NCBI GenBank assembly: GCA_027459505.1
Contig: DAIDIE010000036.1
Location: 62,001-126,000 of the forward strand
From: Acidobacteriota bacterium
GTDB lineage: Bacteria; Acidobacteriota; Terriglobia; Terriglobales; SCQP01
Reading direction: 5' to 3'
DNA length: 64,000 bases
Shown here: piece by piece, positions 7,722 to 17,007 of the stretch
How the letters are laid out: each line of letters opens with the position of its first letter
How positions within the stretch are numbered: the stretch's first letter is position 1
Position numbers and translations under genes: made by a program
The notes under the pieces: generated by a model
The model's input: the letters and a program-made list of their open reading frames with translations, nothing else
Told to the model about the DNA's origin: nothing
The model's database searches: none

Positions 7722-8648
7722 CTACCAACTGCCACCAGCGCCGCCGCCGCCGAAATCGCCGCCGCCGAAGCCGCCAAAGCCGCCGCCTCCTCCACCGCCG
7801 GAACCAAACCCGCCGCCCCAGCCGCCGCCACCGCCACCGCCGCCCCAACCACCCGGCCCGCCCCACAGCAGCGGCAACAGGCAGCCCGGACCACAGCCGC
7901 CACCGGCGCCGCGCGAGGAGATAAAGAGGAAGAACAAAACGATGACGATAAAAAACAGGAACGGCCCAAAGCCGATTCCATTGCCGGTATTGCCGGAGGG
8001 CGCGGCCGCGGGTGGTGGCTGCGCACTCAGTGGCGGCACAGTTTTGCCGGTCCGTTGCGCCACCGTCTGCTGAATATGCGCCAGCATGGCCTCGTAGACG
8101 CTGGCATACTGCCCCTGCCGCAGCAGAGGAACCAGATTGCGCATCCAGGCGCCAGCGTCCGCGTCGGTGATATACGGTTCCAGCCCGTAGCCAATCTGTG
8201 TGTAGTACTTATGATCGTTAATGGAGAGAAGGATGACGACGCCGTTGTCCTTCCCTTTTTGGCCAACTCCCCACTCATGTCCCAGCTTGTACGAATAGTC
8301 AAACGCGGATTGCCCGCCCAGATCGCTCACCGCCACCATGGCGACCTGAATACCAAGCTGGTTTTGCAGCGTCTGCGCCTCCGCATCGAGGCGGGCCACG
8401 TCATCGGCGCTGAGCACGTGGGCAAAGTCGCTGACGTAGCCCTGCGGCTTGACGGCCCGGGGGTCGGGCGGTCCGGACTGGGCACGCGCCGCAGTCAGCG
8501 TCAGCAAAAGTGTCAAAAACAAGGCCAGGCGGGTGCGAATGAGTCTTCGAGCCCCCTGAGAGCTAGCGGGTGGCCAAAGCACATGCGCACCCCGCGGGCT
8601 CGCAACTCCGTTGTTCGTATCCCGCCGCTTATTCAGGACCAGCCTCAT
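7722..8648 (-). CDS. TPM-domain membrane protein (YgcG/Psb32-like) with Gly-rich tail
   Basis: The ATG at 8648 overlaps the stop of the upstream ZIP gene (ATGA), giving 308 residues. A hydrophobic signal or anchor (about 40-58) is followed by the TPM domain (about 65-205: YVSDFAHVLSADDVARLDAE, GIQVAMVAVSDLGG, KDNGVVILLS, YGLEPYITDADAGA). A second transmembrane helix (about 232-250) leads to a tail of almost pure Gly with Trp/Phe. TPM domains act in the periplasm or lumen (phosphatase activity has been reported for a plant homologue). The longer frame upstream of 8648 is a shadow of the ZIP gene. Confidence 0.88.
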   Translation of the reverse strand: MRLVLNKRRDTNNGVASPRGAHVLWPPASSQGARRLIRTRLALFLTLLLTLTAARAQSGPPDPRAVKPQGYVSDFAHVLSADDVARLDAEAQTLQNQLGIQVAMVAVSDLGGQSAFDYSYKLGHEWGVGQKGKDNGVVILLSINDHKYYTQIGYGLEPYITDADAGAWMRNLVPLLRQGQYASVYEAMLAHIQQTVAQRTGKTVPPLSAQPPPAAAPSGNTGNGIGFGPFLFFIVIVLFFLFISSRGAGGGCGPGCLLPLLWGGPGGWGGGGGGGGWGGGFGSGGGGGGGFGGFGGGDFGGGGAGGSW

Positions 8649-9406
8649 ACGCCGCCCCCAAAGATGTAGCGTAGCGCGAACAGCAAACCCGCGCCCAAAA
8701 ATACCAGCGACGCCATGGCGATGCCGGGCTCGCGGTTCACCTCCGGCAGCAGATCGGTGGCGGCGACGTAGAGCGTCACACCGGCGGCCAGCGGGAATGT
8801 ATACGGCAAACCCAGCGGAAAGAGCGCCATCAGCAATACGCCCGCGATGGAGCAAATCCCCAGCCCCAGAGCGGAAAGCAGCGCGACGGAACGCGTCTTG
8901 CCGGCCGCCAGCATGACCGATGCGATGGTGACCCCCTCGGGAATCTTGTGCATGAAGACGGCGAAGAACAGCATCCATCCCAGCCAGTCCGAGATCAGGA
9001 AGCCGCTGCCAATCGCAACACCATCAAAGAAGGTGTGTATGCCGAGCCCGGTCAGCACCGAGTAGGGGATGTGACCGTGGGAGAACTCCTCCGCATGCGT
9101 CTCCTCGCCAAAATGAAAATGCGAAACGATGGAGTGCTCCACCAGATGCACCAGCAGGAAGCCGATGATCAGCAAGAGCGGACCGCTGGAGGGATTGCGG
9201 TGCAGGCTCTCCGGGACCATCTCGGTGAGGGTGACGCCCACCATGAAGCCCGCGCCAAGGGCAACAAAGTAGCGGACGTACCGCCGTTCCCAATTGCGGG
9301 CGGTGATGACTATGCCGCCAAAGACATTGGCGCCGGCAGCCACAGCCCCGAGCAGATACGCAGTCCACGGGAGGCTGTGGACCATGTGGTGGTTCCAGAG
9401 GGGCAC
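8645..9406 (-). CDS. ZIP-family metal transporter
   Basis: Integral membrane protein of 253 residues with about eight hydrophobic segments. The ZIP metal-site helices are visible: HTFFDGVAIGSGF (near residue 123) and HKIPEGVTIAS (near 153). A His-rich loop HFHFGEETHAEEFSHGH (about 96-112) is typical for zinc/iron binding between helices III and IV. It would move Zn2+ or a similar divalent metal into the cytoplasm. Its stop overlaps the TPM start by 4 bases, coupling it to the lemA/TPM cluster. Confidence 0.93.
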   Translation of the reverse strand: MPLWNHHMVHSLPWTAYLLGAVAAGANVFGGIVITARNWERRYVRYFVALGAGFMVGVTLTEMVPESLHRNPSSGPLLLIIGFLLVHLVEHSIVSHFHFGEETHAEEFSHGHIPYSVLTGLGIHTFFDGVAIGSGFLISDWLGWMLFFAVFMHKIPEGVTIASVMLAAGKTRSVALLSALGLGICSIAGVLLMALFPLGLPYTFPLAAGVTLYVAATDLLPEVNREPGIAMASLVFLGAGLLFALRYIFGGGV

Positions 9407-9549
9407 GGTTTAGAGTAACAGACCCGAGTGGAAGAGGCGCCAGCGGGAGAGGTCCAGGGTGCATTTCAGGGCCGCCACCAGCACCGGCCTGAGGTCGTGA
9501 CGTATGCCGCGGTTTAGTCAAGCTCGGACTCAACCTACAGGGGCCAAGG

Positions 9550-9951
9550 TCAGGAGGCCCTGCGCTTGAGGGAGTCAGCAAATGCCTGTTGCGATTGCGC
9601 CGGAGATGCTGTTTTCCGCTCCGGTTCCGAGGAAGATCGTTGCGAACAATCTCGAGGTGAAGAGGACGTTTCGTTGGAGTGCGCCAAGGGGATCTGCTGC
9701 GTGGTGCGCCGGCGTTCCGGGCCACTGTAGCCCATCTTTACGCCGCGCCGATCACCACGCTCAACTTCCTGCGAGGCGGCTTCCGGCAAACTCCCGGTGT
9801 CCGGATTGGCGGGGGCTGGCGGTGCTGAAGATGCCGTTTGCGCCCCGTTGCTGGAACCGTGCTTTCTGGAGAATGGCCAGCGCAACGAAATACCCTCCAC
9901 ACCATGAGATGCGCGGAAACGCCCGCAGTCACCAGGAACATCCAACGCCAC
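9550..9951 (-). CDS. Doubtful hypothetical protein with GPERRR motif
   Basis: A 133-residue frame from a GTG, the only sizeable one in the 9407-10029 gap. It contains YSGPERRR, a string often seen at the start of small bacterial signalling or PilZ-adjacent proteins, but is otherwise low complexity (Ser/Pro/Ala/Glu). An overlapping frame starting at 9956 begins with a plausible membrane helix (MVWRWMFLVTAGVSAHLMVW), and the third frame carries FVALAILQKARF. The region could be a decayed or frameshifted gene for a small membrane protein. No Shine-Dalgarno is clear. Treat as unproven. Confidence 0.25.
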   Translation of the reverse strand: MALDVPGDCGRFRASHGVEGISLRWPFSRKHGSSNGAQTASSAPPAPANPDTGSLPEAASQEVERGDRRGVKMGYSGPERRRTTQQIPLAHSNETSSSPRDCSQRSSSEPERKTASPAQSQQAFADSLKRRAS

Positions 9952-10029
9952 ACCATAGCTCAGTCATAATCTCAGAGAGCAAGCAGGGCCAGAGGGTGCG
10001 CGCGAACCGTGTCCTCCAGCAGGGCTCTC

Positions 10030-10506
10030 TTATAGTAAAGATGCGCGCAGTATGCGGCTCGTTTCGCCAGTGATGTCGATTGTGATCAGCAGGGCGCGCT
10101 GTTGCGGGTGCAGCGGCAATTTTCCACCCCATTCCACTGCGACCACGGCTTCGCGGAGACCACCAGGCAGCAGGTCTTCCAGCCCGAGCGTGGCAATTTC
10201 AGTAGTGCCTTCCAGTCGATAAAGATCAATGTGATACAGGCGGCGGCCATTGCCTTCGTACTCGTGAATCAGCGTGTAAGAGGGACTGACCACATCTTCT
10301 TCTCGCGCCACACCCAGACCTTCGGCCAGTCCTTTGACCAGCGCCGTCTTTCCCGCGCCGAGATCGCCCTGCAAAAGCACTAAGGCGGAATCAGACAGCA
10401 CCGAAGCGAGAGTGCGTCCATACTCGAAGGTCTCTTCGGGACTATGCGAAGCAAACTCGCGCAGCGCGGGCGGCAGAGATACAGGATCATCCACAGTGGT
10501 CGTCAC
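10030..10506 (-). CDS. tsaE: tRNA threonylcarbamoyladenosine biosynthesis ATPase TsaE
   Basis: P-loop ATPase of 158 residues that works with TsaB and TsaD in the universal t6A modification of tRNAs reading ANN codons. Walker A GDLGAGKT is at residues 47-54. The family segments VVSPSYTLIHEY (about 72-83) and LYHIDLYRLE (about 90-99) are present, as is VAVEWGGK near 123. It starts with GTG. It lies downstream of nnr in the same direction (48 bases), a common bacterial arrangement. Confidence 0.96.
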   Translation of the reverse strand: MTTTVDDPVSLPPALREFASHSPEETFEYGRTLASVLSDSALVLLQGDLGAGKTALVKGLAEGLGVAREEDVVSPSYTLIHEYEGNGRRLYHIDLYRLEGTTEIATLGLEDLLPGGLREAVVAVEWGGKLPLHPQQRALLITIDITGETSRILRASLL

Positions 10507-10554
10507 GCCTTTATTTTAAAGCGTCACCTTTGTACACCCAAGCGAATATGCGCG

Positions 10555-12258
10555 TCAGGCGCAGAGGCGCAACAGACAGGATGGCGCGGCAGCGGCGCGA
10601 AGCTGGCGCAGCGCACGCCCGATCATTTGCGTGATATCGGTAGCCACCAACGGCAACTCTCCCTCCGCAGCGGCGGCTTCGTCGCCGGCTGCGCCGTGCA
10701 GCAGCACCGCGGCCGCCACGATGGTCAGCGGAGAGACACCACTAAAAGCTCGGCGTTGCGCCAGCAGTCCGGCGATCATGCCGGTGAGAACATCTCCGGC
10801 CCCGCCGGTGGCCATGCCTGGATTGCCAGTTGTATTCACAAAAACCTGCCCGCCGGGAGCGGCGATGAGCGTGCGGTGTCCTTTGAGAACGACAATGCAC
10901 CCCGTTCGATCCGCAAGATGCGTCGCCGCGTGCAGACGGCCGGCCTGCACTTCGGCAACGCTGAGACCAAGCAGGCGTGCCATTTCTCCGGGATGCGGCG
11001 TCAGCACCGCCGCCGCTTCACTTCCCTGCGTGCCGGCGTGCGGCAGTTCGCCCGCACTGGAAAACGCATTCAGTCCATCGGCATCGAGCACCCACGGCAG
11101 CCGCAATTGCGGAAGCAGTCGGCGTATCGCGGCGGCGCTCTCCGCATCCTGGGACAGGCCGGGGCCAATCGCGACAACGTTCTTGCCGGCGAGAGCCTGC
11201 GCGAGCACATGCGGTTCCAGCAACCCGCGCGAGAGCGTGCCGGAAGCGGTTTCGGCGAGCGGCTCCAGCATGATCTCCGGCCGGTAGCCGGCAACGATGG
11301 CCTGAATGCCGCGCGGTACCGCGGCAGTCACCAACCCCGCACCCACGCGAAGGGCGGCCTCACTCGCCATCGCCACCGCGCCCGCTTTGCCAAGCGAACC
11401 ACCCAGCACCAGTACATGGCCGAAGCTGCCCTTGTGCGACTCGCGCGCGCGTGGCGCCAGCAGGAAGTCAAGATCGGGAGCGGTAAGCACCTGTCCGCGC
11501 GGCGCACTCCGCGCATCACCGTTCAGCGCCGCGGCAATCGTCTCCCTGGACGTACCGATCTCCGCCACCCAGAATTCTCCAACCGCATCGGCCGCGTGCA
11601 GCGGGATCAACTGCCCCCATTTAGGAGCCGTAAAGGTGACGGTGACATCGGCGCGAATACAGGGGCCGGGCTCAGCCTCCGGTTCGGCGGAAGAGGTCAA
11701 CCCGGAGGGCGTGTCAACGGCAACCAAGGGGATGGAAGCCGGCCGCTGATTGACGTGGGCAATCACCTCGGCAAAAAAACCAGTCACTGGGCCCTTCAGG
11801 CCGGTGCCGAAAACAGCATCGACCAGCAGCGACGCGGAGGCGCATTGCTCCTTCGCCACCCGCCACTGGGGCGGCTCGGCCTGACCGCTGCCAACCGGCA
11901 AGAGAGCCAACCGAAGTCCGGGATGGCTCAGGCTCGTGGCCCGGATGGCCTGGAAGGCGATTTGGGCGTCGCCATGCAACTGTTCCGGATCGGCGAACAA
12001 GACGACATTCACTCTGACGCCGGCCTCGGCCAGCAGCCGCGCCACCACGAATCCGTCACCGCCGTTGTTGCCCTTGCCGCAAAGCACACACACTTCGCGG
12101 AGAACCTCATCGAGATTTCCGGCGGCGCCGAACTTGCGCCGCAATACCTCCACCACCGCCCCGCCCGCGCGATTCATCAACTCGATGCCGAAAATCTCCT
12201 GCCGTTCCGTGGTGAGGCGGTCGGCTTCGCGCATTTGTTCCGCAGTAAGGATAAACAT
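10555..12258 (-). CDS. nnr: Bifunctional NAD(P)H-hydrate repair enzyme (epimerase NnrE plus dehydratase NnrD)
   Basis: Repairs hydrated NAD(P)H: the N-terminal half epimerises NAD(P)HX and the C-terminal half dehydrates the S form using ATP or ADP. The start at 12258 (MFILTAEQMREADRL) has a GGAGG six bases upstream; the frame continues 11 codons further but without such a site. The epimerase domain (about 1-215) shows CGKGNNGGDGFVVARLL; the dehydratase domain (about 225-567) shows LGGSLGKAGAVAMAS, VLTPHPGEMARLL and NPGMATGGAGDVLTG, the nucleotide and catalytic Asp region. The fusion has the family-typical length of about 567 residues. Confidence 0.96.
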   Translation of the reverse strand: MFILTAEQMREADRLTTERQEIFGIELMNRAGGAVVEVLRRKFGAAGNLDEVLREVCVLCGKGNNGGDGFVVARLLAEAGVRVNVVLFADPEQLHGDAQIAFQAIRATSLSHPGLRLALLPVGSGQAEPPQWRVAKEQCASASLLVDAVFGTGLKGPVTGFFAEVIAHVNQRPASIPLVAVDTPSGLTSSAEPEAEPGPCIRADVTVTFTAPKWGQLIPLHAADAVGEFWVAEIGTSRETIAAALNGDARSAPRGQVLTAPDLDFLLAPRARESHKGSFGHVLVLGGSLGKAGAVAMASEAALRVGAGLVTAAVPRGIQAIVAGYRPEIMLEPLAETASGTLSRGLLEPHVLAQALAGKNVVAIGPGLSQDAESAAAIRRLLPQLRLPWVLDADGLNAFSSAGELPHAGTQGSEAAAVLTPHPGEMARLLGLSVAEVQAGRLHAATHLADRTGCIVVLKGHRTLIAAPGGQVFVNTTGNPGMATGGAGDVLTGMIAGLLAQRRAFSGVSPLTIVAAAVLLHGAAGDEAAAAEGELPLVATDITQMIGRALRQLRAAAAPSCLLRLCA

Positions 12259-12384
12259 GGGGCCGCCTCCTATTGTGCATCGAGCGCGCACTCGCCAGCA
12301 CGGCCTCCAGTGCCGATCAGCCCACCGGCGTTACCCCTCGGCGGGCCACTGTCCCGTTCGCAATTTTGGCAGTGAAGCTCGATC

Positions 12385-13977
12385 TCAATGCGCCTGCTTT
12401 TGCGCCCAGGCCGCGCCTTGGGGCGAGCGGCGCCAGGCGAAGTAGGCGTCCAGCACCTTCAACTTGTTCAGATTGGCGACGCCCCCAACCTGGGGCGCGC
12501 TGGTGAAGTGCATCACGGCGGCGCGCCTGCTGGTGAAGGCCGGCCAATGCGGTACGCCGGCACCGTTCGGGTTTCCCTGCTTGGCGAAGTTGGTCCAGTA
12601 GACGGCCATGTCGTGCGCGAGCAGGCGGTCCGCCTTGGTCCATGGCAAAGGCGGCGGCTGATCCAGATGCTCGAAGACGTACATGATCTCCTCCGAGTGC
12701 ACCGCCCCAATCGCGTTCTTCCAGGGCGAGTTGGCCGGCCGCGGTGGCACGTGGTCGAAGTAGTAAAGGTAGACCCGGGATTTGCCGGTGCGCGCCTGCA
12801 GCCGGGCCCATGCCCAAGTCTGCCAGGCGAAGCCCGCATCGCGCATGAGGTCCATGCTGGACTGGCGCCACTGCCCGGCTGTGGCGGGATAGGCCCGCAG
12901 AACGCGATCGGCAAACGGCCCAAAGCGCCTCCGCACCATCCGTTCATAAACCAGGCGGCTGGGTGGCGTGCCAAACAGCGCGCCTTCATCGGAGTTGGTG
13001 CCAATCAGCACCGGCGTATCGTTATAGCGCCCCTGTTGATAGAGCTTGTATTGATCGCCGGGAATGACCCAGCCATCCAACACCGGCCAAAACTCGATCG
13101 GCCCCCGTTGCGCGCGCTGCAGCGTCGATGCCGGAAGGCGCCGCAGTTGGGCGAGTGAGCTGGCCCCAACGCGGCGCTCGAACGCTGTGCCCTCGCGCTC
13201 GGCGTTGGCCAGTGTCTGCACGTTCTCGCCCGCCGTCGGTGGCGTGCGCGGCGGCCCAAACGAGCCTCCGCTCTCCGAAATGGCGCCCTGAAACAGTCCA
13301 TGCGCCAGCGGCGAGGCGGCCAGCATGCTTACCGAAATGGCCCCCGCCGATTCACCAAATATGGTCACGCGGTGCGGATCGCCGCCAAAGGCGCGGATGT
13401 TGCGCCGCACCCAACGCAGGCTGGCAATCTGATCGAGTAAGCCGTAGTTGCCGGAGACATGATGTTTGGATTCGGCGCTGAGAGCGGGCAGGGCAAGAAA
13501 CCCGAGCGGCCCAACTCGATACGACACAGTTACAACAACCACACCATGCCGAGCCAGGTTTTCGCCGCTAAAGACCGGAACGGCGGTCGATCCGGCGGAG
13601 AAGCCGCCACCGTAAATCCAGACCATCACCGGCAGCGCCGCATTGGCCGACTTTGCCGGCGTCCATACGTTGAGATAAAGGCAATCCTCGCTGGGCTGCC
13701 GCCCCTGCGTTCCCCAGCCAGCTCCTTGCATACAAGGGGGGCCGAAGTGGTCGGCCTGCAAGGTACCGGACCAACTGCCGGCCGGCTGTGGCGGACGCCA
13801 ACGCAGCGGTCCGACGGGAGGCTTGGCAAAGGGGATGCCCTTATAGACGGTCAAGCCGCCGCTCGTCACGCCACGTACCCATCCACCCTGGATGTGCACC
13901 GGCGCCGGTCCGGCCGCCAGACCTAGAGAGGCGCTGCTCAACAGCGCACCCGCGAACACGATTCGCCTCAGGATCAC
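12385..13977 (-). CDS. Secreted type-B carboxylesterase
   Basis: Alpha/beta-hydrolase of the carboxylesterase/cholinesterase family, 530 residues, with a Sec signal peptide (about 1-22). The catalytic triad is readable: Ser210 in FGESAGA, Glu331 in NSDEG and His427 in AVHSEE. The oxyanion-hole GGG is at 123-125 in YGGGFSAGS, and the family N-terminus YKGIPFAKPPVGPLRW is at 45-60. It would hydrolyse carboxylic esters in the periplasm or outside; the substrate is not deducible. It is divergent from the Sel1 gene across a 476-base gap. Confidence 0.93.
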   Translation of the reverse strand: MILRRIVFAGALLSSASLGLAAGPAPVHIQGGWVRGVTSGGLTVYKGIPFAKPPVGPLRWRPPQPAGSWSGTLQADHFGPPCMQGAGWGTQGRQPSEDCLYLNVWTPAKSANAALPVMVWIYGGGFSAGSTAVPVFSGENLARHGVVVVTVSYRVGPLGFLALPALSAESKHHVSGNYGLLDQIASLRWVRRNIRAFGGDPHRVTIFGESAGAISVSMLAASPLAHGLFQGAISESGGSFGPPRTPPTAGENVQTLANAEREGTAFERRVGASSLAQLRRLPASTLQRAQRGPIEFWPVLDGWVIPGDQYKLYQQGRYNDTPVLIGTNSDEGALFGTPPSRLVYERMVRRRFGPFADRVLRAYPATAGQWRQSSMDLMRDAGFAWQTWAWARLQARTGKSRVYLYYFDHVPPRPANSPWKNAIGAVHSEEIMYVFEHLDQPPPLPWTKADRLLAHDMAVYWTNFAKQGNPNGAGVPHWPAFTSRRAAVMHFTSAPQVGGVANLNKLKVLDAYFAWRRSPQGAAWAQKQAH

Positions 13978-14453
13978 ATCAGCCTCCAGTCAACGTGCGG
14001 TCTCTGCGCTGCAATCAGCATAGCGCAGGGGAGTTGCCAGTTGCCGGTTGTCAGTAAGCCGGTTGTCCGTTGCAGGTTGTCAGTGGGGCGCTGCCCTGGG
14101 CTGGCGGCGCGCACGAGCCTGGCAGTGCACAGTGATGCGGGAGCGGAAGCGTTGGAGCTCGCCCGATCGCGGAGGGCTGCGGTTGGTTGTACGCTCCGCC
14201 GGCGCCCGCCTCTGGCGCTTACCGGCCAGCGCCGAAAATATTCCAAGCGCATCAGTTCGCTACTATGGCCTGGCTCAGTGCTGCGGCACAATGTGCGCAA
14301 GGGCACGCCCCTGCCGCGTTTACCGGCGGTCACCAGCTGCGTACCGCTACCCGTTCTGGTAGCCTGTGAGCGCGCAGCGCCGTTGCGAGCCAGGGGCAAC
14401 TCGAACTGGTTTCGTTCTCGATACGGCCGTGCCGCTTCTGAATTGGAGAAAAC
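13978..14453. other. Divergent intergenic region without convincing gene
   Basis: 476 bases between the oppositely oriented esterase and Sel1 genes. It presumably contains both promoters, though I cannot pick -10/-35 pairs with confidence. Frames in the region have no recognisable features. It includes a short degenerate repeat (14032-14084). Confidence 0.6.
14032..14084. repeat. Degenerate short tandem repeat (GTTGYCAGT-like)
   Basis: Variants of TTGCCAGT, CCGGTTGTCAGT, CCGGTTGTCCG and GCAGGTTGTCAGT follow each other with irregular spacing. This is a simple intergenic repeat of unknown role. Confidence 0.6.
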
Positions 14454-15584
14454 ATGCGGCCAATTGCATTCCAAACATTTCTAACTGTTGGTCTGTTTGC
14501 TCTGGCAGCGAGTCCGCTACTGGGAGGCAGTTACTCCCCGAACCATGGCAGCCGGCATGCGCGGCCGGAGGCGTTGTCGAGCGCCATGCGGCGGCTGGTA
14601 AAACGTGCGCAGGCCGGTGACGCGAATGCCGCCGACGACCTGGGGCGAGCCTACGAGAGGGGCGCGGGGATCGAGCGCAACAACGCTGCCGCCCTGCGCT
14701 GGTTCCGCAAAGCGGCCGCCGGCGGCAATGCCAGCGCCATGCTGAGCCTGGCGGGCGACTACGAGGCGGGCCGGCGCGGCGTTGTCCACAACCGACATCT
14801 CGCTGAGCTCTGGTATCAGCGTGGCGCCAAGGCGGCACAGGCAGGGGCAGCGCGCGGCGATGCCCGGGCGGAAAACTCGTTGGGCTGGCTCTATGCGCAT
14901 GGACGAGGCGGTATTCCCAGAAACCTCGCCCAAGCGGCTCGTTACTTCCGCCGCGCCGCGGCGCAGGACAACGCCGACGCCATCACCAACCTGGGCTGGA
15001 TGTATGCCGAGGGCTGGATAGGAGGAGCCCAAAACGATTCCCAAGCGATCCCTCTGTTCCGCAAGGCGGCGCTGGCGGGAAACGACATTGCACAAAATGA
15101 CCTGGCGCTGGCCTACTTGCATGGCAAGGACGGCCTCCGCGTGGACAATGCCAAAGGCCTGCGCTGGCTGAAGATAGCATTGGCACAAAACAGCAACGCC
15201 GCCTTGAATACCATGGGAGAGCTTTACCAGTACGGCGAGGGCGGATTGCGCCAGGATGAAATCCGGGCGGAGGGTTACTTCCTGCGCGCCGCGCACAATG
15301 GCGACGACATCGCGGAAAACAATTTGGCATGGCTGTATCTGACCGCCAAAGACCCGCGCGAACACAAACCGGCCGCCGCCCTCACGTGGGCACGGCGCGC
15401 GGTTGCCGGGGAACGCGACAACGACAACAACTGGGACACGCTCGCGGACGCCTACTTCCAGAGCGGACGCCTGCGCGCGGCGGTGCGGGCCGAAGAACGT
15501 GCATTGGCGCTGGCTACTCCAGCGGACAAGGCGGGCTTCAGCAAGAGTCTGAAAAAGTATCAGGCGGCGGAGAAGAAACACTGA
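14454..15584 (+). CDS. Secreted Sel1-like repeat (tetratricopeptide-type) protein
   Basis: A 376-residue protein with a signal peptide (about 1-24) followed by six to seven Sel1-like repeats. They are visible as recurring A..LG..Y..G.G....N...A..WF.KAA patterns between about residues 50 and 300 (for example DDLGRAYERGAGIERN, NSLGWLYAHGRGGIPRN, TNLGWMYAEGWIGGAQND). A final TPR-like pair (about 310-365) follows. Such solenoids mediate protein contacts in the envelope. The gene stands alone: the upstream neighbour is divergent and a repeat element follows. Confidence 0.9.
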   Translation: MRPIAFQTFLTVGLFALAASPLLGGSYSPNHGSRHARPEALSSAMRRLVKRAQAGDANAADDLGRAYERGAGIERNNAAALRWFRKAAAGGNASAMLSLAGDYEAGRRGVVHNRHLAELWYQRGAKAAQAGAARGDARAENSLGWLYAHGRGGIPRNLAQAARYFRRAAAQDNADAITNLGWMYAEGWIGGAQNDSQAIPLFRKAALAGNDIAQNDLALAYLHGKDGLRVDNAKGLRWLKIALAQNSNAALNTMGELYQYGEGGLRQDEIRAEGYFLRAAHNGDDIAENNLAWLYLTAKDPREHKPAAALTWARRAVAGERDNDNNWDTLADAYFQSGRLRAAVRAEERALALATPADKAGFSKSLKKYQAAEKKH

Positions 15585-15672
15585 AAGCGGCACGGCCGCT
15601 TTTATTCCACCCGCTTCGGTGTCCGGCCCCCACCTCACGCCGCGCGGCGCGGCGCGGGGACCCCCGGCCGAA

Positions 15673-15924
15673 GCTCACGGATGGTGGCCGCGCTTGACTA
15701 GCCCGAGTTCGTCACACAACGGGGCTTCTGTGATCGAGCGGCATGCGGCTTTTCCTGTTGAGAAAAGCCGCACTCTCCTCCGCTCCAACGACTCGCCTGG
15801 TGACGAACTCGGGCGTCGCCAGCGGTGCGGGACCTAAGCGGCAACTCCGGACTTTCGCTACGACTTCGGCCTGCGATTTCGAACTCGAAAGCAGTTCGAC
15901 TCGGCCCTGGCTTGTCTGGAATGC
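15673..15924. repeat. Structured dispersed repeat, copy B
   Basis: Second copy of the element at 5653-5898, same orientation. The 15-bp outer arms (15701-15715 and 15800-15814) are unchanged. The inner hairpin keeps 11 of 12 pairs, with the loop altered to CTGTTGA. A 6-base insertion (CTACGA) follows the ACTTTCG near 15854-15860. It lies between the Sel1 gene and the membrane His-rich gene, about 10 kb from copy A. Confidence 0.85.
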
Positions 15925-16098
15925 AGCTCGCTCCTGTTGCGGATGGGGTGAACGCAGAAAGAGCGACGGCCTTGTACAGGTTCAGAGGGCGTCAGTTGCG
16001 GTATCAGTCAACTCCTGGGCACCAAATACCAGGTGCCTCCCACGGGAGGAGCCAACCCGCGCAGCCAAACTGCCTCTAAAAAAGTATTACGCTTGGCT

Positions 16099-17007
16099 AT
16101 GAACGTTGCCCGACCGTTGAGCTTTGTAATCACGGCTGCCGCCACTCTCTGCCTCGCTGTTGGAATACAAGGGCAGGCGCTGATCGCCCCCCAGCGGCAA
16201 ATTGCGACCCCGGCAGGTGCTCCGGCGACGGCGGACTTGGCCTCTTCGCCTCAAAGCCTGATTGCGACTGTCTTCGCTGCGCCCGCCGGCGCGTTCTGGG
16301 AGAAGGCAAGGCTGACGCGCCCAATTTTCCTGAACCAGTTGCCGCTTTCCGCCAGCCGGCCCATTGACATCGGCATACGCCGAGAGCTTTCCCAAAACTC
16401 CGCCGCCGCTGCAAGGCCGCCGGCAAGTCAGCGGGATGCGACCCATCCCCCCGATATCTCCCAGCAGAACGGGGCGCCACAAGTCTCTCTCGGCAGCCTG
16501 GGCTTTCCGTCAAGCGTGGTGAAGGGCAATGCGCGTGAGCAGGCGCTGTTGGACCGACGTACGCGGATGCTGCAGATTCATCAGAAGCTGGGGCTACTGA
16601 CGGCTATCCCCCTTGCGGCCACCGTCATTGCCGGAGGTTTCGCCAAAGGCCCGCGCATTCCGCGCGGCGCCACGAGCGGGCCGGCCGGAAGCACGACCGG
16701 ACGCAACGTGCACGCGGTGCTCGGTACGGTGACGGTGGGAATGTATTTGGCGACCGCCTATTACGCCATCCGGGCGCCACGCCCTCGCGGCGTGCGGCTC
16801 ACCAAGGCCACCAAATGGCACGAGGCGTTGGCTTGGATCCACGGGCCCGGCATGATCCTGACTCCGGTACTAGGCGCGATGGCGTATGCGCAGCGCAACC
16901 GCGGCGAGCGCGTTCACGGCATAGCGCGAGCCCATGGTCAGGTTGCGGCCATCACGCTGGGCGCCTATGTTGCCGCGCTCCTGGTCGAGGCACGCCCCCA
17001 TCTGTGA
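16099..17007 (+). CDS. Membrane protein with conserved His pattern, possible b-type haem protein
   Basis: The start at 16099 gives 302 residues beginning with a signal peptide or anchor (about 1-26). A Pro/Ala-rich region runs to about 155, then four hydrophobic helices (about 175-190, 208-226, 240-262, 275-295). Each helix end carries a His: IHQKLG, NVHAVLGT, WHEALAWIHGPGM and ARAHGQ. That arrangement is reminiscent of cytochrome b561-type haem ligation but I do not recognise a named family with certainty. The next gene (130 bases on) encodes a YceI-like protein; E. coli likewise pairs yceI with a b561 gene, which supports a joint periplasmic electron or lipid-cofactor role. Confidence 0.6.
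   Translation: MNVARPLSFVITAAATLCLAVGIQGQALIAPQRQIATPAGAPATADLASSPQSLIATVFAAPAGAFWEKARLTRPIFLNQLPLSASRPIDIGIRRELSQNSAAAARPPASQRDATHPPDISQQNGAPQVSLGSLGFPSSVVKGNAREQALLDRRTRMLQIHQKLGLLTAIPLAATVIAGGFAKGPRIPRGATSGPAGSTTGRNVHAVLGTVTVGMYLATAYYAIRAPRPRGVRLTKATKWHEALAWIHGPGMILTPVLGAMAYAQRNRGERVHGIARAHGQVAAITLGAYVAALLVEARPHL

Noticed and set aside
8649-8978. Extension of the TPM protein by 110 codons
   Set aside because: It is the ZIP gene read in another frame; the ATGA overlap at 8648 is the better start.
14041-14484. Plus-strand frames upstream of the Sel1 gene
   Set aside because: Run into the Sel1 start in another frame, begin in simple repeats, and show no protein features.
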